From: JAAYCI01 sp964370195
Lineage (GTDB): Bacteria; Bacillota; Clostridia; Oscillospirales; Ruminococcaceae
Direction: 5' to 3'
Assembly (NCBI GenBank): GCA_964370195.1
Contig: CAYJIH010000028.1
Span: 1 to 23,998, forward strand
DNA length: 23,998 bases
The translations under genes and the position numbers were made by a program. Positions 23,608 through 23,998 of the stretch are shown here, one piece after another. The notes below the pieces were generated by a model, which ran no database searches, was not told the DNA's origin, and worked only from the letters and a program-made list of their open reading frames with translations. How positions within the stretch are numbered: the first letter of the stretch is position 1; each line of letters opens with the position of its first letter.

Positions 23608-23683
23608 GCTACTGTGGCTCAGCTGGTAGAGCAGCTCACTCGTAATGAGCAGGTCGTCCGTTCGAATCGGATCAGTAGCTCCA
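23608..23683 (+). tRNA. tRNA-Thr (anticodon CGT)
   Basis: This 76-base cloverleaf has a 7-bp acceptor stem GCTACTG/CAGTAGC and a D arm beginning GCTCAGCTGGTAGAGC. The anticodon stem GCTCA/TGAGC holds loop CTCGTAA (anticodon CGT, reading ACG). The T arm is GTCCG-TTCGAAT-CGGAT with one G-U pair. It has discriminator T and an encoded CCA end. Confidence 0.95.
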
Positions 23684-23735
23684 GTGAAAATATACGTTTT
23701 CACGAAGAAAAAGCTCACGTTTTGTGGGCTTTTTT
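23684..23735 (+). terminator. tRNA transcript 3' hairpin and terminator
   Basis: Directly after the CCA is a short hairpin, GTGAAAA with TTTTCAC (23684-23703). A terminator follows, with an 11-bp stem AAAAAGCTCAC/GTGGGCTTTTT (23708-23734, one G-U pair), a GTTTT loop and a T-rich run. Confidence 0.88.
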
Positions 23736-23923
23736 CTTTTCTGTAATAAAATTTATGTTTAATGTTTTGCGAATTTCTTATTGCTCTTTTGAAAATATTT
23801 AAGCGGTTCAAATAACCAATTGCTCCTATTGAATTGTGAAATTGAGTAAGTAATAATGAAATCAACAGGCCATGTATACAATAGCTAAAGCTTGCGTAGG
23901 AATAACAAGGGAGTCCCTTTGCA

Positions 23924-23998
23924 TTGAAACAGCACGGGCATTCGATTTTGCCAGAAGCACAAACAGAATCGCACAAGCGATGGAAAGCGGACTTTCTT
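23924..23998 (+). CDS. 5' end of an unidentified gene, cut by the window
   Basis: A TTG at 23924 lies 10 bases after AAGGGAG (23907-23913), and the frame stays open for 25 codons to the edge. The peptide begins MKQHGHSILPEAQTESHK (TTG read as Met) and is hydrophilic and basic. An in-frame TAA at 23903 limits the start to this region. I cannot assign a family from so little. Confidence 0.5.
   Translation, partial: MKQHGHSILPEAQTESHKRWKADFL

Noticed and set aside
23596..23976. Minus-strand open frame of 126 residues with a PIRTDDLLITSELLYQLS-type peptide
   Set aside because: This peptide is the antisense translation of the tRNA-Thr, a familiar false protein. The frame also crosses the tRNA terminator.
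1..23998. Prophage, insertion sequence, toxin-antitoxin or defence cluster
   Set aside because: I saw no transposase, integrase, terminal inverted repeat or recognisable defence domain. The accessory genes at 12241-16514 have individual promoters and terminators and compositions like their neighbours.

Overview
The window looks like chromosomal DNA of a low-to-mid GC, anaerobic, clostridial-type Firmicute, probably an Oscillospiraceae/Ruminococcaceae relative. The evidence is the scpA-scpB-DUF2953-ytfJ(gerW)-rluB and phoH-ybeY-dgkA-era-recO-mutS2 gene orders, strong Shine-Dalgarno sites with many GTG/TTG starts, and a spore-associated GerW family protein. A run of exactly 100 Ns (13870-13969) shows it is a draft or metagenome scaffold. 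I did not find phage, IS elements, CRISPR or a defence island.

Layout. 1-2929 (minus): the N-terminal 976 residues of a large secreted surface protein (signal anchor, Ala-rich helical stalk, B-repeat-like and MBG-like domains, DEATTG hexapeptide repeats), cut by the window edge. Its promoter carries WalR-like direct repeats. 3357-6589 (minus): a three-gene biotin-dependent operon (carboxyltransferase, biotin carrier, pyruvate/oxaloacetate carboxyltransferase) with the subunit set of a soluble transcarboxylase and no membrane decarboxylase subunit. 6819-11853 (plus): scpA, scpB, DUF2953, gerW-like ytfJ, rluB, a small Cys-rich unknown and a RING/zinc-ribbon membrane protein. 12241-16514 (plus): mostly singly transcribed accessory genes: an EAL phosphodiesterase with a degenerate GGDEF domain, a lipoprotein interrupted by the assembly gap, a HAD hydrolase, TspO and a Vat-like acetyltransferase. 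16566-22580 (minus): phoH-ybeY-dgkA-era-recO-mutS2, a tightly packed RNA/ribosome, envelope-lipid and DNA-repair operon. 22771-23357: a small Cys protein and a convergent 4-TM protein. 23382-23735: a strong promoter, a decayed tRNA-like copy, an intact tRNA-Thr(CGT) and a terminator. The start of one more plus-strand gene is at the right edge.

How the genes fit together. The carboxyltransferase operon probably moves carboxyl groups between a CoA ester and pyruvate/oxaloacetate through the biotin carrier. ScpA/ScpB are the non-SMC condensin partners for chromosome segregation. Era, YbeY and RluB serve ribosome maturation. The undecaprenol-kinase-like protein recycles lipid carrier. RecO and MutS2 act in recombination and in DNA or ribosome rescue. 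The accessory block concerns signalling and the envelope. No strong case for an entirely new system was seen. The best leads are the divergent transcarboxylase-like operon, the decayed tRNA twin, and the WalR-type promoter of the surface protein.
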